Assembly: GCA_036850595.1 (NCBI GenBank) | Contig: CM072161.1 | Location: 11,367,905-11,431,904 of the forward strand | Direction of reading: 5' to 3' | DNA from: Rhyacichthys aspro | Taxonomy: Eukaryota; Chordata; Actinopteri; Gobiiformes; Rhyacichthyidae | DNA length: 64,000 nucleotides | Position numbers and translations under genes: made by a program | The notes under the pieces: generated by a model | The model's input: only the letters and a program-made list of their open reading frames with translations | What the model was told of the DNA's origin: nothing | Databases searched by the model: none | In this document: one piece after another, positions 25,684-38,520 of the stretch | How the letters are laid out: the number at the start of each line of letters is the position of its first letter | How positions within the stretch are numbered: position 1 is the first letter of the stretch

Positions 25684-28600
25684 ATAGATAAATAAAGGCT
25701 TAAGTATTTGAGCTGATGTACAAACAGAGCAGATTGCCATTTACTTGTAGACTTATGGGATTATGGATAAAGCCAAGTTTTATAATTCCCATGGGTAACT
25801 CATGAGCAAAATAAAACTATTTTTGAGTGACTTACAGCAATAGGCTGTGTGTTTCTCAGTTGAATTATAATGTCATCTTGCAGATCAGAGATTGACAAAT
25901 TAGCAACACTGGCTCCTATGATTCCACTTATCAGTGTTTTGTTTCCCAGAGATTTGTCCTGTATGGTAATAAGGAAAAAAGAACAACTTACATTTGAAAA
26001 AAGCAAAAAATAACCAATGTTGTAACAGTGCCATTGTTTCCAGCTTTATGATAAGATCATATAGGCTAAGTGTGGAATGAGCCGTGGTGAAATACCTGAA
26101 ATAATGTGCTCTTTTGGTAGAAGTTAAACTGGACCCTGGAGACCAGCTGTTGTTCCTCAGAAGTCAGGTTTTCTGTGAGAGAACGAGGCAGTCTAATGGA
26201 GCCTTGAGGGACAGAGGAGCCCTTGTCCACAGCCCGTCTGACCTTTGGGACCCCAACCTGAAATGAATGAGACAGGAACTCCATCATTTACATCCCTTTT
26301 TGAATGAGTTCATAATTTAATCTGACAAGTTACAATTTAATGGGATTTGTGCACAAAAACTAAAGACTAATAAACACTACTGGACAATATACAGGACATG
26401 TAGTAGGCTGTACTAATATTTATACATTGAATATGTGCAAATATGATTATTCATTAATTACTGTCACCAGTGAGGAATCGCAGATCGAGCTAACACAATT
26501 TATTGAGGCGACAGACAGAGCTGTTGCTAATGGTCAGATTTTCGTTTTACTATTTGACAGTTTAATCACGTTCAAAACAGCTTCAGACTTGATTTAGGCT
26601 TTATAATTAAGGATTTTAATAGATGACAATGATTAGCCCACAGCGGGATTTTGGCCAATCACAGCTCTTTTCCGGTAAAAAGGAGCGATCCGATTGGTCA
26701 AACTGATGTCAACAACGAAGGACCAAGGAATTAAACCAAGGAAATGCGTTATTCAGTTGAAAATTATATCTTATTATACAGCAAAAAAGCTCAAAAAAGA
26801 CAAAAATAGAGAAACGGGCAGCAATTTAGACATGGATAAATGTTGGCAATGCTTCGACGTAATGTTTAAAAAGGCGGAGATAATTAAAGGATCTACAGCC
26901 TACAATGGTAAACTCCAAAGCTAAAAGTTTTAGGTAAGCTCTAAACTTCTATTTAGTCTAACATATTAGTATTTTGTAGTGAAAAAGTGGTCCGGGTTTA
27001 CCTTCTTTTTTTTTTTTTTTTTTACACCTTACCAATGGCTTGTTATGTCATACCTGTACATTATTTGGATCTGAGATGGAGAAATAGGTTTCCTTAAAAT
27101 TTGTTCCATCAGCTTGTTTTACAGACAGAGCCACAGCTTCACTCAGGACAGACACTGTGGATTCACTTAGGACTAGCTTCTCTCCAACTGTATCAACTAT
27201 CCCCATTATCCTGACAGAGAAGAGAAATGTCTCAAATGATCACACATGCACAACAAGTACATTTTGATTTAGATTTTTCAGTGTTGTCCTAACCTGTTTT
27301 TAGAGTTGTCCACTGCTTGAAGAGAGGCATTTTGAAGATTGCTGACAATTTCGACCGAGATGGTTCCCAGTGGCATACTGACATTGGGGCCTGATAGTAG
27401 TTTTTCCAGTTGTGACACCAGCTGATCCACCTGGCTGGAGTTGAGTTTAGATGCATCTTTACTCATGTCAAGCAGTGCACCGGCCATGGCCAAGCTGCTA
27501 TCTGCACAAGGCGTTTGAAACATTTGTAGAGGTTAGGATTATGCAGATGTAATGTCATGAAATATTTTAAACATGTGCAAGTGATAACAGACCTGCTGTT
27601 GTTGTTGGGGCAGCAGTGGTTGATTCATTTCCCGGAGTGGAGGTGGCATTAAATGAAGCTGTTGTGTTCATTGTTTCATTTGCGGACAGGGTGGTGTTGG
27701 GTTGTACAGTCGTCACGTTTGGGCTGATTGTAGTAGGCAACCAAACACATTGTTCATCCAACATCGCAACTACTCTCTCCTCTTTTTGGCTTTGAAGAGA
27801 AAAAGACATTTTGCATTTTTATCAACGGACTGTGACTTGATTGAGAGTTAGTTAGCTCTGATACAAACCAACTGAAAGGATGTGACTCTTTAATGGCCTT
27901 GCAGAAGTTGCCAGGTTTTAGATCAACTTCAACCATTGTGAATGTGGATATGAGTGGTGTTTCAATTCCCTCTGGGTTCCCACAAATTGCTATATGACAT
28001 TCAGAAATACATCTTAGACATGTTTCCCTCAGTCGCTTCATGAACTATAATAGATGGGGTTTTAGTGATTCACACACCTGCCCGAGTCACTGGTCCATTC
28101 ATGCTGATGTTTTGGGACTGGAGCACAGTTGTCACCACTTCTGACACATCACAGATAGGGACCGCCTCAGAAAAGCGTAAAGCCATTGTGCAGCTTAAAA
28201 GTCTATATAAATAACAAATAAGCTCCTTTACATGTTGTTTTAACATATTACTGCAAAGACATGATTTGACTTACGTTGAGGCTTTTCTGCAGGATACACT
28301 GGCACTCTAAGGGGAAATCACCATAACAGAAAAAGTATTTAATGTAATCTTGGTCTATCTTAAAAACTATGCATAAAATAGACTGGTTACCTTGTATTTG
28401 GATGCAATGTTGGTGTAGGATGATGGACATCTGCAAAAGAGCAGTGAAAAAATGATAAAACACAATGAATGCATAAGATATAAAAGTGCTTAAAAGTACT
28501 TACACTGAACCAGAGGGACATTCAGGCGGTTTTGTGAGCCCAGACATCTGTAATAAACACATTTTAGACATGATTGTTTTGTTTTAGGCAAAGTAATAAG

Positions 28601-31600
28601 ACCACAATACAAAACTTAGGGCACTCACCATAGTAGCGAGGTATGATGCAGTTATCTTAGGATCTGTTGTTGACATATTGAAAGTGTAGAATGCTTCTAA
28701 AACACGCAGAACCAGACATGCATTAGTCATAGCATTGTAACAGTTTTGATTCAATTACTCAATTCATCAAGAAACACACTAACCGGTTTTACTGCAGTAA
28801 GCCGAGCAGTTGCATTTGTTCTCTGAAACAATTAAAAAAATAATGTCAAAACTGGACTGAAGCTCGGAATAACACCACAAATTAATAGTAAGTTATATGG
28901 AGAGTAATTATAAAAAGTGCTGGCCCCTTACCTGCACCACACTGCGTTGAGTCATTAGTAGAAGCCACATATGCACTCTCTGTCTCATCACTATCAAAAA
29001 GAACCACGTTACTGACAGTTTCGCACACAAAAACAACAACAACAAAAAATCTAAAAATCTCACCATGTTTGACCTCTAGGTCCTGTATAAACGCAGCTGT
29101 CTTCCAAAGAATCACTGCATTCTGTATTTGTGTCGCTTTTTGGTAGAGGAACTATCCAACAACAAAAGAGAGTGTTTAATAAGGGAACTTTTTGAAGTTT
29201 TTGAATGTAGGGTTTTTTTAATACTCACCCACTGTGTTTATTTGTTTCCCTGACACAAAAATGTTAGAAGAATTTTTACTGGCTGCACAGAAGGTCGAGA
29301 GGATGCAGCAAGGTTTAACCCTCTGCTTCAGTATCAGAGTCACATAGCACTCAGTGTTTCTGAAGTAGAAAAACACCAACATGTTACTTTTGCATTTGCA
29401 ATAAAATGACTTAGCTAATGGAAGCACAATGAGTATCTCACTTTATTTCTGTTTTCTGGAGACATGCAACTTCAAAACCCTATAAAAATACAAACACACA
29501 GCAATTCATTTCAAGTTTTGCACACTACCATTCACTCCAATGCATTTTTTCTTACTTGTAAAAGGCCTGTTGTTACTGCACTGGGAGATTGAAAAGAAAG
29601 TTGTGACATTAAAGTGAATAATGCGATGTGAAAGAATCCTGTGACAAACTATTATAATACTGAAATCCTCTTAAATCGGAAATACCTGGAGCGAGCATTG
29701 CGGGATATGGATCTCTCAGAGTTGGGGTTGGGGCTGTTGGATGGCTTTTGTTTGTCAGGTGTCACTTCCTCCGTTGCCGTGGTTACAAGAGATGTATGCA
29801 GAGCTATGGTTGTTATGGCAGCAGTCGTTTGTAATGCTGTTGTTAAGCCAGACATTGTGCTGGGGCTCTGAGATGTGGTGGTGTCTGCAGTCGTGCCGGT
29901 GCTTTCTAATGTTGTTGTTGGGATGGTGCTACTGCTGGGTGACGGAGCTGTTGTACTGGGAGTTGTGGGAGTGGTAATGTTGGTAGCAGTCGTTATAGGG
30001 TTGCTTTGAGTTGTGTTTGTTGTGCTGGTGTTGACTTGTAACGTGGTCGATAAGGCTGTGCTGGTGCTTTGGAGCGTTGAATTCAAAGCTGGAGTTGTTG
30101 TGGCGGCGTCTGTAGTTGTTGAAATGGTGGATGCAGACACACAGGTCTGCAGATTGGTTTCAAAGACTGGGCGAAGCTGAAGGGAGAAATATGACACTAA
30201 TTAGTGAGATTACAAAACAGAAAATACACCCATCAGATACCCAGCTACGTACCCAGTTAACTATGTCTAATTCATCTTTTTTCTGTCCCGTTACGTCCAC
30301 TGTGATGTTAAGAAAGTACATTTCTGCAACAAGGAGGAAAGCGCAACGACAATGATTGCAAAAAGTTACAAATTCTTGATCATTCTTCCTTCTGCAATCT
30401 TGTAAAATGTGTTATATATTCTGTTATTCCTGTGTGTTAGGAAGCAGCTCTACCTTGACCCTTTTCAGACTGGGCTGTGGAAATTAACATGGAAGCAGCA
30501 GCAGTAGTTTCATCGCACAGAGCATAACCTGATGAAGAAAAGAAAAGGAATTATCAGCCATAGAAAAGTAATTCATAACAATAATTGCCATGATGATAGG
30601 GTGGATACAGGTCATGATCCTCACATATTATTTACTGCCTCCTCCACACAGAAACTACATCATTGTGACGCCTGTGATCTTAAGTAACAAACAACAGCGC
30701 AGAGACTGGAAGAACAGGTCGTGTTATAGATTGTAAGGGCATGTGTGCGTGTGTAAATGACAGAGCGCAGCTGGAATGCAAGGGATGTGAGACAATGTGG
30801 TGTATAAATAGAAGTTCAAAGAAATAGTTTGAGTTGAGGTGAACAGATAGACACCGTGCACACATTATTTCACTAATCCTTGGCTATAATGGCAGACATT
30901 ACCTGCAAAAAGGGTGAGAAGCAGGTGTACCTGTAACCAGTGTGGGAACAGCCTCCCCAACCTGTTATAGAAAAATACCATTCAGTTTAAACAGAATTCA
31001 GTTGAGCATTGTGCATTTATGGATTTGGTCTGAGCTTAGTCTAAACTATACATTGTTATATTGTTTAATCTCAACATTGACTTACAAATACTGTCTTCGT
31101 TGAACAGAAAAAAGATCTCTTAAAAACACGCCTAAAAATATGATGCATCAGAGCAGAACAAACATTACTTCTTTAATAGCAGCTTCTCCAAATATCAATA
31201 TAACAGTTGTGTAGCCTTTGAACTGTAAAGTGTAGATACATACATTACACTCCACAAACAAACAGTGGCTTTCACTTGAGCTGTGTCTCAGATAAAAGCT
31301 CCTATCACATTTCCTGCTCTGATTTTATTGTGTTATGTGTAAAGGAAAATTTATGTTTTGACATAATCTTGTGGAATCTGGTACCACACAATATTGATAT
31401 GTACTGATATTTACTTTTTTGGGGGATTTAATGAAATCCCAGACTGGCCATGTCAACAAAGAATGTTGTATCTTCAGTCTATCAGTATCTCCATAAGAGC
31501 AGCAAAACACAAAAGGCAATTATTTCAACATAGACAAAAATATTTATTTACTTTGAACTTATTTCTTATGATTTTGAGATAATACATTGTGTAACCAGGT

Positions 31601-31936
31601 TTAAACAGACTCTGAATCTTGTATTAGGATAATAAATAAATAAATAAATAAATACAGCTCCTTTCATAATACACAAATATATATTACACACATATTATCT
31701 ATCTGTGTGCACATAATAATGCCATATACCATGTTGCATTGATGATGTTTACACTGTACAATGACACATGAGAAAAATGTACAGATTTTTTCACAACTTA
31801 ACCATTGTGCATTTCAAGCTGATTAACACATCTTTTTGGATTTGTGTAGGTTCTGATGATGTGTGCATGACCTAAAACATGTTGTGATCCTCATTTATAG
31901 AAACAAGACAGATTACCTGAGAGGACGGGCGGCCAT
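23244..31936 (-). CDS. adgrg2: Adhesion G protein-coupled receptor G2
   Basis: Thirty in-frame exons give about 1,214 residues. From the 5' end: 31917-31936, 30903-30961, 30454-30528, 30253-30323, 29686-30176, 29556-29580, 29442-29479, 29229-29359, 29064-29151, 28932-28990, 28784-28822, 28629-28696, 28504-28547, 28391-28430, 28275-28306, 28078-28193, 27869-27989, 27593-27789, 27294-27501, 27054-27210, 26096-26257, 25836-25958, 25510-25555, 25317-25420, 25088-25212, 24615-24986, 24249-24532, 24068-24169, 23825-23977, 23244-23338. A signal peptide (WLQVHLLLTLFAG) is followed by a Thr/Ser mucin exon (residues about 76-239), Cys-rich microexons, a second mucin-like stretch and the GPS with CGCSHL|TSFGILL (cleavage between 831 and 832). 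Seven TM helices end in WGFAFFAW and KENVRRQW...CCGKMRLAENS. The TM and tail wording matches ADGRG2 better than ADGRG6. An in-frame upstream Met at 31979-31981 would add 15 residues. Confidence 0.92.
25597..25682. repeat. (CA)n microsatellite
   Basis: About 43 uninterrupted AC/CA units inside the adgrg2 intron between exons 25510-25555 and 25836-25958. Confidence 0.97.
29686..30176 (-). other. adgrg2: Mucin-like exon of adgrg2
   Basis: This 491-nt exon encodes a Thr/Ser/Pro-rich, cysteine-poor stretch, suited to dense O-glycosylation and forming an extracellular stalk. It is flanked by NITVDVTGQ and GLLQGFEVAC. The exon is open with correct phases on both sides. Length variation between species is likely for such sequence. 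Confidence 0.8.
31631..31654. repeat. (AATA)n short tandem repeat
   Basis: Six AATA units in the intron between the first two adgrg2 coding exons. Confidence 0.9.
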
Positions 31937-31981
31937 GTGCCAGACTGGACACCCTCTGGAGCAAGCAGCAGGACGTTTCAT

Positions 31982-33697
31982 GGCTTTCTTCTCATTTTTG
32001 TGGTGTAATACTTCCATCAGGTAAAATCCACTCACACTAGATGTACATGTTCAGTTTTTTACTTTGACAAAATGTCTGTGTAGTTCTCTGGCTGCTGTAA
32101 AACTGACTTTCTCATGAGAGATCATTAGCTGACCTCAATGTCCCGCCCCTAAAAATGTCAACAAGAACAGGTTGGCTTCCTATACATTCTGTTATGACAA
32201 AATCTGGCTTAAAAATGACACAGATTTCAGATTCAAAAACATCTGCAAAGCCCACTGGGTATTTAAACCTTCTTAAAAGTAACTATTTAATGTAGATAAA
32301 TGTTTGAAAGGCAATTGTTTGTCTTTTTTGTTCAACAGTAAGGTGTGCCTCAGGGTGTGTCTAAACTGTTTCCAGGGAAACACTTTGGACTAAAAAAAAA
32401 TATCTGTAGTGTTGTGACATTTCCCGTTGCGTCACAAAAGTCATACACAAAAAGCTTTGTCTGTCTGGCCTGTCAGACACCTGTTTTGAGATTTTTAAAT
32501 GTGAGGTACTTGGCTGCCATGTTAAATCTTCACAGCACCTATCATTAAACATAATTTCTCTCCTTGTTTGACTCAATAACAAGAATAATATAACAAGAAT
32601 GTTGACAGTTACACCCTGTATGAGTATAGACCTAACCTTAATAATGCTGTCAGACATTATTAATCTTATAATGACTTACACATCCTCCCTCATCACTGAG
32701 ATGAATACATTTACACAGTAATGGAAAAAACAACAGATTTTCTTTCAGTGGCTGGTACTTGTGCAACATATTTTGTGGATAAGTGAATGGGGATAAGTGA
32801 AGCCCTGAAGCTCTAAAGGTCACAACAACGGATGTACATTGAGTTGCACCTAGTTTACCCCTTGCACAACAGCTCAAATGTAAACTTTGTCAACCAGTGT
32901 GACTTTGTGTCAGTTTGCGTTATGAACAGATGAGTTATGGCCCTGTTATGTTCCTGCTAGGTAAAGACAATAGCCAGATATGATGCCTGCCAGGGTTTAC
33001 ACGAGACACGAGTTGTAGTTCTGTTTTGACACACAAGGGGGTGGTATACAATCAATTATTGTCAGAAATGCTACGTCAACTATTCTTTTTTTAACTCTCA
33101 TTCCAGACATATCCCAAGTCACTTAATCTACACCACAAACAAACAGACTGACATTTCAAAAGTCAAAACGTTTTTTTTATTACATAGAAATCCTCACCGG
33201 GAGCCATCTTGCATCCTCATTCTACCTCCTGCTGTGTTTTCTGATCAGAGCTCAGCCTATTCATCACATTATTCATCAATCACTTCTGATGATGTGACAT
33301 TTGGGCTGGAGGTGCAAAAGCATATTGTTATGCAACTCAGTTTAACTCACTATATGACATCTAATCCATTCTGTCCATATTTTGACCTGTTCCTCTCTGT
33401 CGTCATTTACTAATTGTTATTATGCAAAACGTGTGGCTGGGGTCCTTTGCCAAATATATACTCTACGGATTGAAACTGTCTAAAGCTGTATCACATATAT
33501 TTATATTTATTTAAGAAGAATTTTACAACAGATGTGGAATAAAATACATTTTAACAAAGTTATCTTAATCTTATATTTTATAAAACAGAGCCAACAACGG
33601 ACAGATTCAATTACTTTGTTGAGAGAAAAAGCAAGATGTCAAAGCTGAATTGTCCATATTGTGCAAACTGAAGCTGATTTATATACACAGGCTTGTA
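31982..33697. other. Spacer between the adgrg2 5' end and the gabrr3 3' end
   Basis: No exon recognised. It should hold the adgrg2 promoter and 5' UTR just right of 31981, and the gabrr3 3' UTR on the left of 33698. A minus-strand AATAAA lies at 33506-33511. Otherwise AT-rich with nothing notable. Confidence 0.5.
33506..33511 (-). terminator. gabrr3: Candidate gabrr3 poly(A) signal
   Basis: TTTATT on the plus strand, i.e. AATAAA in the gene's direction, about 190 nt past the stop codon at 33698-33700. Confidence 0.4.
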
Positions 33698-36600
33698 CTA
33701 TGAATACAAGCTCCAGTAAATGATGTTGAAGAGCAGGTACGTCAGGGGAAAGATGACTCTGGAGTAAGAGTCGATCATGTAGCTGTTGCTCATTATGAAG
33801 CTGAGGTGTCGCTTTAAAGGGTGCTTGCACCGTAGCCTTGTGCCCTCAGTGGGAGCAGAGACGGTAGAGTTTCGGGCCTGCGTGTTCCTCTCTGTATTCG
33901 TGGTACTTGTGACCTCCGGGAAAGAGCTTAGGTCAACGATGTCATTGTCATGGAAACAGCCATCGAAGGCCATGGCCTGTGTGGCGTTGAAGGAAGGGAC
34001 CTTAAAAAGATCAGATTTGAACCTTAAATGGTCAGACAGCTCCGAATGTTTGTTATGTATTAAATTTAGGAGAGATTTGATGACACGGAACAAAATATAA
34101 CCGACCTTTGCCCTTTTGAGCTTCTTCATTTCTTCCACTGTTGTGAAATAGTTGACAGCTGCGTACTCGATGACCGACAGGAAAACAAAGAGGAAGCTGG
34201 CCCACAGGTAAATGTCAACAGCTTTGACATAAGACACCTGTGGCATAGAGGCGGACACTCCTGTGATAATAGTGGACATGGTCAGGACTGTGGTGATGCC
34301 TGGAAACAGAAAGTTCAGATTCAACCGCTTTGTATCAGAATTGCTGTTTAGTACGTTAGTTTAACTCAAGCTACATTGTAAGTACCCAGAGAGACTCGGG
34401 CAGGTACGGCCCTCCGGTCAATCCAGAAGGACACCCAGGACAGCATCACCATGAGCATTGTGGGAAAATACGTTTGAAGCATGAAGAAGAAAATGTGCCG
34501 CCTGAGAATAAAGTTTATATAGAGCCGATTGTACCAACCTGCAACAAACAGCAGGCAGTGAGAGAAAAGAAAAGTGACATCTGTAAACAGACCGCCCGTA
34601 CTCAGAATCTGCAATGTCAGGAGCGGATCTGTCTTGAGCTGATGTTATATAACAACCTCTCACATAAGTCGTGTCGTCTAGGAGATTATTTCAAACTAAG
34701 GAAAATCCCACTCCTTTTATATCTCTCCTTCAACCGGGCTGAAAATGTGACTGGGGGATTTTAAAATGACACTTAATTAAAAAAAAAAAAAAAAAAACAC
34801 AGTTGGCCAAACCACAGCCAGAACATTTTAACACTCAGTCGTAAGGTATATTCTTAAATATTATTTGACTAAAACCAGGAACTCTTTGATTATTTTTCCC
34901 AAAGCTGGAGCAGCTCCTTACATACCAGTGCTGCTGTAGAAGGCAAGCCCAAAAGACGGCTGGAAGTCTTCAATAAAAAACTGTGAGAGCACAATCTCAT
35001 CAGTCCGTAATGAATCATTTCCATTCTTCCAGTAGAGCATTAGGTCATTCTCATTGTACGCATCTTCAAAAGAGGAAAAAAAAATTGACATATTCAAAGA
35101 CTGTGCTCAAAGGTGACTCTCAACTCTCCTCTGACCAGGTACATACTTTATCCATGCCATATTTATTTAATGTATCTGAGTGAGAGTCCAGAACCTATCC
35201 CCAAATCTATCAACAGTTAGATCAGGTTTAACCAAATTAGCGTAAAAAAAATAATCAGGATTACTTCTCACATACGCTGTGGGAATGTGGGTCACACTGA
35301 TGTGGTTATTATTAGTATAAAGCTGTGATGTTTACACAAGCATGGGGACTGTTCTATAAGAGCAGTAACCTTATTTATTGGTGCCTAACTTATTTTAAAC
35401 AACACATATTTAAAACCACAAGCTTGTAATTAAAAACACATCAAATGCACGACTTTAAATAACAATATGTCTTAATGTGACTTTGATCAGCAGTGTTGCA
35501 GCTTGATACTCACAACTCTCCAGCTCCAGTGAGCAGTTCTGTGTGTCCAACGGGAAACTACTGAAGTCCATCGAGCACAAAGCTGTCACAGTGATCCTAA
35601 AGCATACAATATGGTGACTACAATTGCAGGAGAAAACAATGATCCATACTTCATGTGCAAATCTAATTAAAGAATATTTAAAAAAAAAAGCATAATAAAA
35701 CCACATGTGCAGTCTATCATCTATTCTATAAATAGCAAAAATTATGTAAAAGAATCATGTGGTTAGTGATGGTCACTAACTGCTTTTGTTTTCATTGCAT
35801 AATATAATGACAGCTTTTCTACAAGCTGTCACTGAGACGCCATATTGCCAGCATCTGGGACTGAAAGATAGACAATGCTCATGTAGCTGAAGCTTGTAAG
35901 CTCTAACAGCCTGGTAGTGTATAGAAGATGTATTAAGGAGCTTGTGTACATTGTGCTGTGATGGACGCTTGTTTGCTTACCTGACACTGTACAGGATATT
36001 GCCGTCTGGATAAACCCTCAGCATGATGTTCTCCATAGTTGTGTCATGGATAAAAGATCGTTTGGAATGGACAAAGAACACGTCAGGAACCCAAATCTTT
36101 TTCACAAGACGTGCGTCAAAAGTCCGACTTTTGTTGCTGCTGGAGGGGAAGGCCAGCCGATCGTCCTGCCAGTAATGTCTCAGATACAGAGTCATGGTAA
36201 AGTCCTGCAAAAATAACACTACTCAGTTTCATTAAACAACACTGATGCCTACAGTTTATTAATGATAAGAGTGAACAGACCATGTTGACTTCAGATATGC
36301 TGTCGATACTCTCCACCTGGACATCGATGCCCACAGGAAGGGCTGCACCTAAAAAAAGGTCAAACATTGCATCAAATCCATGTCCACAAATGTCACAGAT
36401 GTTTATGTGTTAATCCAAAATCTCACAAGCTGTTAGAGATGACAGAGACAAAACTAATGGCGCTGGAATTATGCTGATTCATCAACATTATTCATCAGCT
36501 TTACTTCTTTCTTTAGACATCAAGCTCTGCTGTTATGGCAAATTGATGAAAAGAAAGAAAACACTATAACTAAGGCACAACTTGCTTGGGAAATATTTAT

Positions 36601-38520
36601 ACAGTAAAGTATCATATACAGTGATAAATAATAATGCAATGTGATCATTCCATACATTATATCCATAAACTACTGTGAAGCCGTCCTTATGTCATTCTGC
36701 TGTAGCATAATATTGTAAATGTATGGAGTGTGTCATTGACATCCTGTTCTCTGTGCCATTATCTAATGAAGAGCAAAGGATTAGAGCAAACAGAGATACA
36801 TTAAAAGCCTGTTCAGTTTTTACAGACTCTGAAAGTTGTCTTGTGGATTCTTAGATCTATTTTTAAACTGCAGATAAAAGGCCTGTCTCACAAAATAGAT
36901 GATGAATGAAGTCTTTTAAGAAGTCAGTGTTCATGCTTATTTGAGTTCTTAATTTGCTTCATGGCTTGTTGAAATACCACTCATTGCCTTGTGGAGAATG
37001 GAGATAAGATGTTGTTAGTGTAGTGTCTTATCAAAAAAATATGATAATAAATTATGGGTTGATTGAGGCAGATTTCAAAAAACAAGAGATAGACTCTTGC
37101 ATCTGTCTGTGTTTTCAGTAACCTTAACCTGACATAGTCATCTAGTGACAGGATGTTCCAGTCGGACTAGTAGCATGCAATTACCACAATACTTGAAAGC
37201 AGATTCTCAAAACCCTGTAACATGAGGCGTTTCATTTTTTCCCTCAGAGATTTAGGGACTCGATTTAGACCATTTTATCTGTACTACTGTCTGCAATCAT
37301 TGTCTCACTCAGCAGACAATCTAGGTCACCTAAGGTTTTTTTGGAGGCATAATTCCAAAGACAGCACAGTAACCCACATTAACCTTAGTGAGTTCCCAGA
37401 AAAACACAGAACTAAAACTGAAATGACCCAAGAAAAACAATATTGCATTGGCTTAAAAAAGGGGTAAGTCTGGATGATAAATGAAGGGGAGTTCACCTCC
37501 GAACCCAGGCCGCATGGCAAAGTCATGGTCTTCGATCCGAAGCAGCTGCTCAGACTTAATTATCATCGACTTGGTGCTGTCCAGTTTTTTCATCTTAAGA
37601 TCCACTCGTCTGCAAAGCAAAGTGAACAAATAACAGATTGTGTGAAACTTTTTCTCACTCTTTCGGACAGAAACTCGCTTGGACTGACATCTGGCCCAGG
37701 AATTAGTGCTGGTTTATTGGACTTTAGCACTCTGATTAAAGGGAAAAGCCTAAAGGAAATGAAAGTATGTGTCGACACTGATCTGGCAGACTTCTGACAA
37801 ATCAGGTCAAGAATAATGTGAGAAACCTCTGTTTCCCACTGCCTGCCCTTTGACCTCATGCCAATCTCTGTCTCCTTTCAAGAGACCCTCACACACTGAC
37901 TTGAAATGATATATTGTGCTTGAATCAGTCTAAACACATTTGAAGTGTCATAGAGAGGTTCAGAGGCTCAGGTTTATTTATATAACCAAGCGTGACACCA
38001 TTTTCCCTCTAGGGACCTCAAATTTAATCTATTCTGATGAGAGCTTGGCTCAAATTCAGAAGTATTTAGTGATTCACAATTACTACAAGGCAGCATGAAA
38101 AAAAAGATTATATAAACACAGGGAAAAAACATTTAAAATTAGCATTAACTTAATTCTGTTTTAAAAAAATGATCAGAAGTGATGACTGAGTGTCCCATTT
38201 CACCTCATATGATCCTTTAACCTGTGCTCACCTCGATCCACTTTGGATTTAATGGTATCTTCATTACTGTCATTATGCAACCACTCTTGTAGCACACTAA
38301 AAAAACTGAACGTTCCACACGTAATGAAAGACAGCAGACGATGAGAAATGTCAGCTGCATCCTTGTCTGTAGCTTACCCTCCATGCTTTTGTTTTGCGTT
38401 GTCTCCCAGGTACAGCTCCTTGTGTCTCCTCTTGACGGGGAAGTGGCTGGTGTTGAGCTGCGTGACAGGCCACAGACAGGCCAAGCACATGAGTCTTAAG
38501 GCCAGCAGGACCACTCTCAT
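33698..38520 (-). CDS. gabrr3: GABA-A receptor rho-3 subunit
   Basis: Subunit of a pentameric GABA-gated chloride channel of the Cys-loop family in the neuronal plasma membrane. Nine exons (38378-38520, 37497-37609, 36281-36348, 35981-36204, 35514-35596, 34926-35063, 34386-34538, 34106-34299, 33698-34000) give 472 residues, against 467 in human GABRR3. A signal peptide (MRVVLLALRLMCLACLW) precedes the ligand-binding domain with its Cys loop, Cys190-Cys204 (13 residues between). TM1 is HIFFFMLQTYFP, TM2 contains LGITTVLTMSTIITG, then TM3, a cytoplasmic loop and TM4 ending IIYWSLYS. Rho-3 is chosen over rho-1/2 by ESIDSISE, TTMENIMLRVYP, LDTQNCSLELES and QAMAFDGC. The last two exons are separated by a 105-nt in-frame intron; retaining it would give 507 residues. 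Confidence 0.93.
34001..34105 (-). other. gabrr3: Exitron-like 105-nt intron in gabrr3
   Basis: On the minus strand it starts GTCGGT and ends CTTTTTAAG. It is 35 codons long with no stop and stays in phase with both flanks. Removing it gives KLKRAK joined to VPSFNATQAMAFDGC, close in length to human GABRR3. Keeping it adds 35 residues to the TM3-TM4 cytoplasmic loop. Confidence 0.75.

Noticed and set aside
25445..25687. 80-codon plus-strand frame ending in a His/Thr repeat
   Set aside because: The repeat is simply the translated (CA)n microsatellite inside an adgrg2 intron.
26694..26924. 76-codon Lys-rich plus-strand frame in an adgrg2 intron
   Set aside because: No domain or splice context recognised. 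It could be a remnant of a mobile element but there are no terminal repeats to support that.
27990..28041. Upstream acceptor (TATTATAG) extending the adgrg2 exon that starts at 27989
   Set aside because: It gives the wrong phase and a stop in the joined frame. The CATATAG acceptor at 27989 keeps the frame with the preceding exon.
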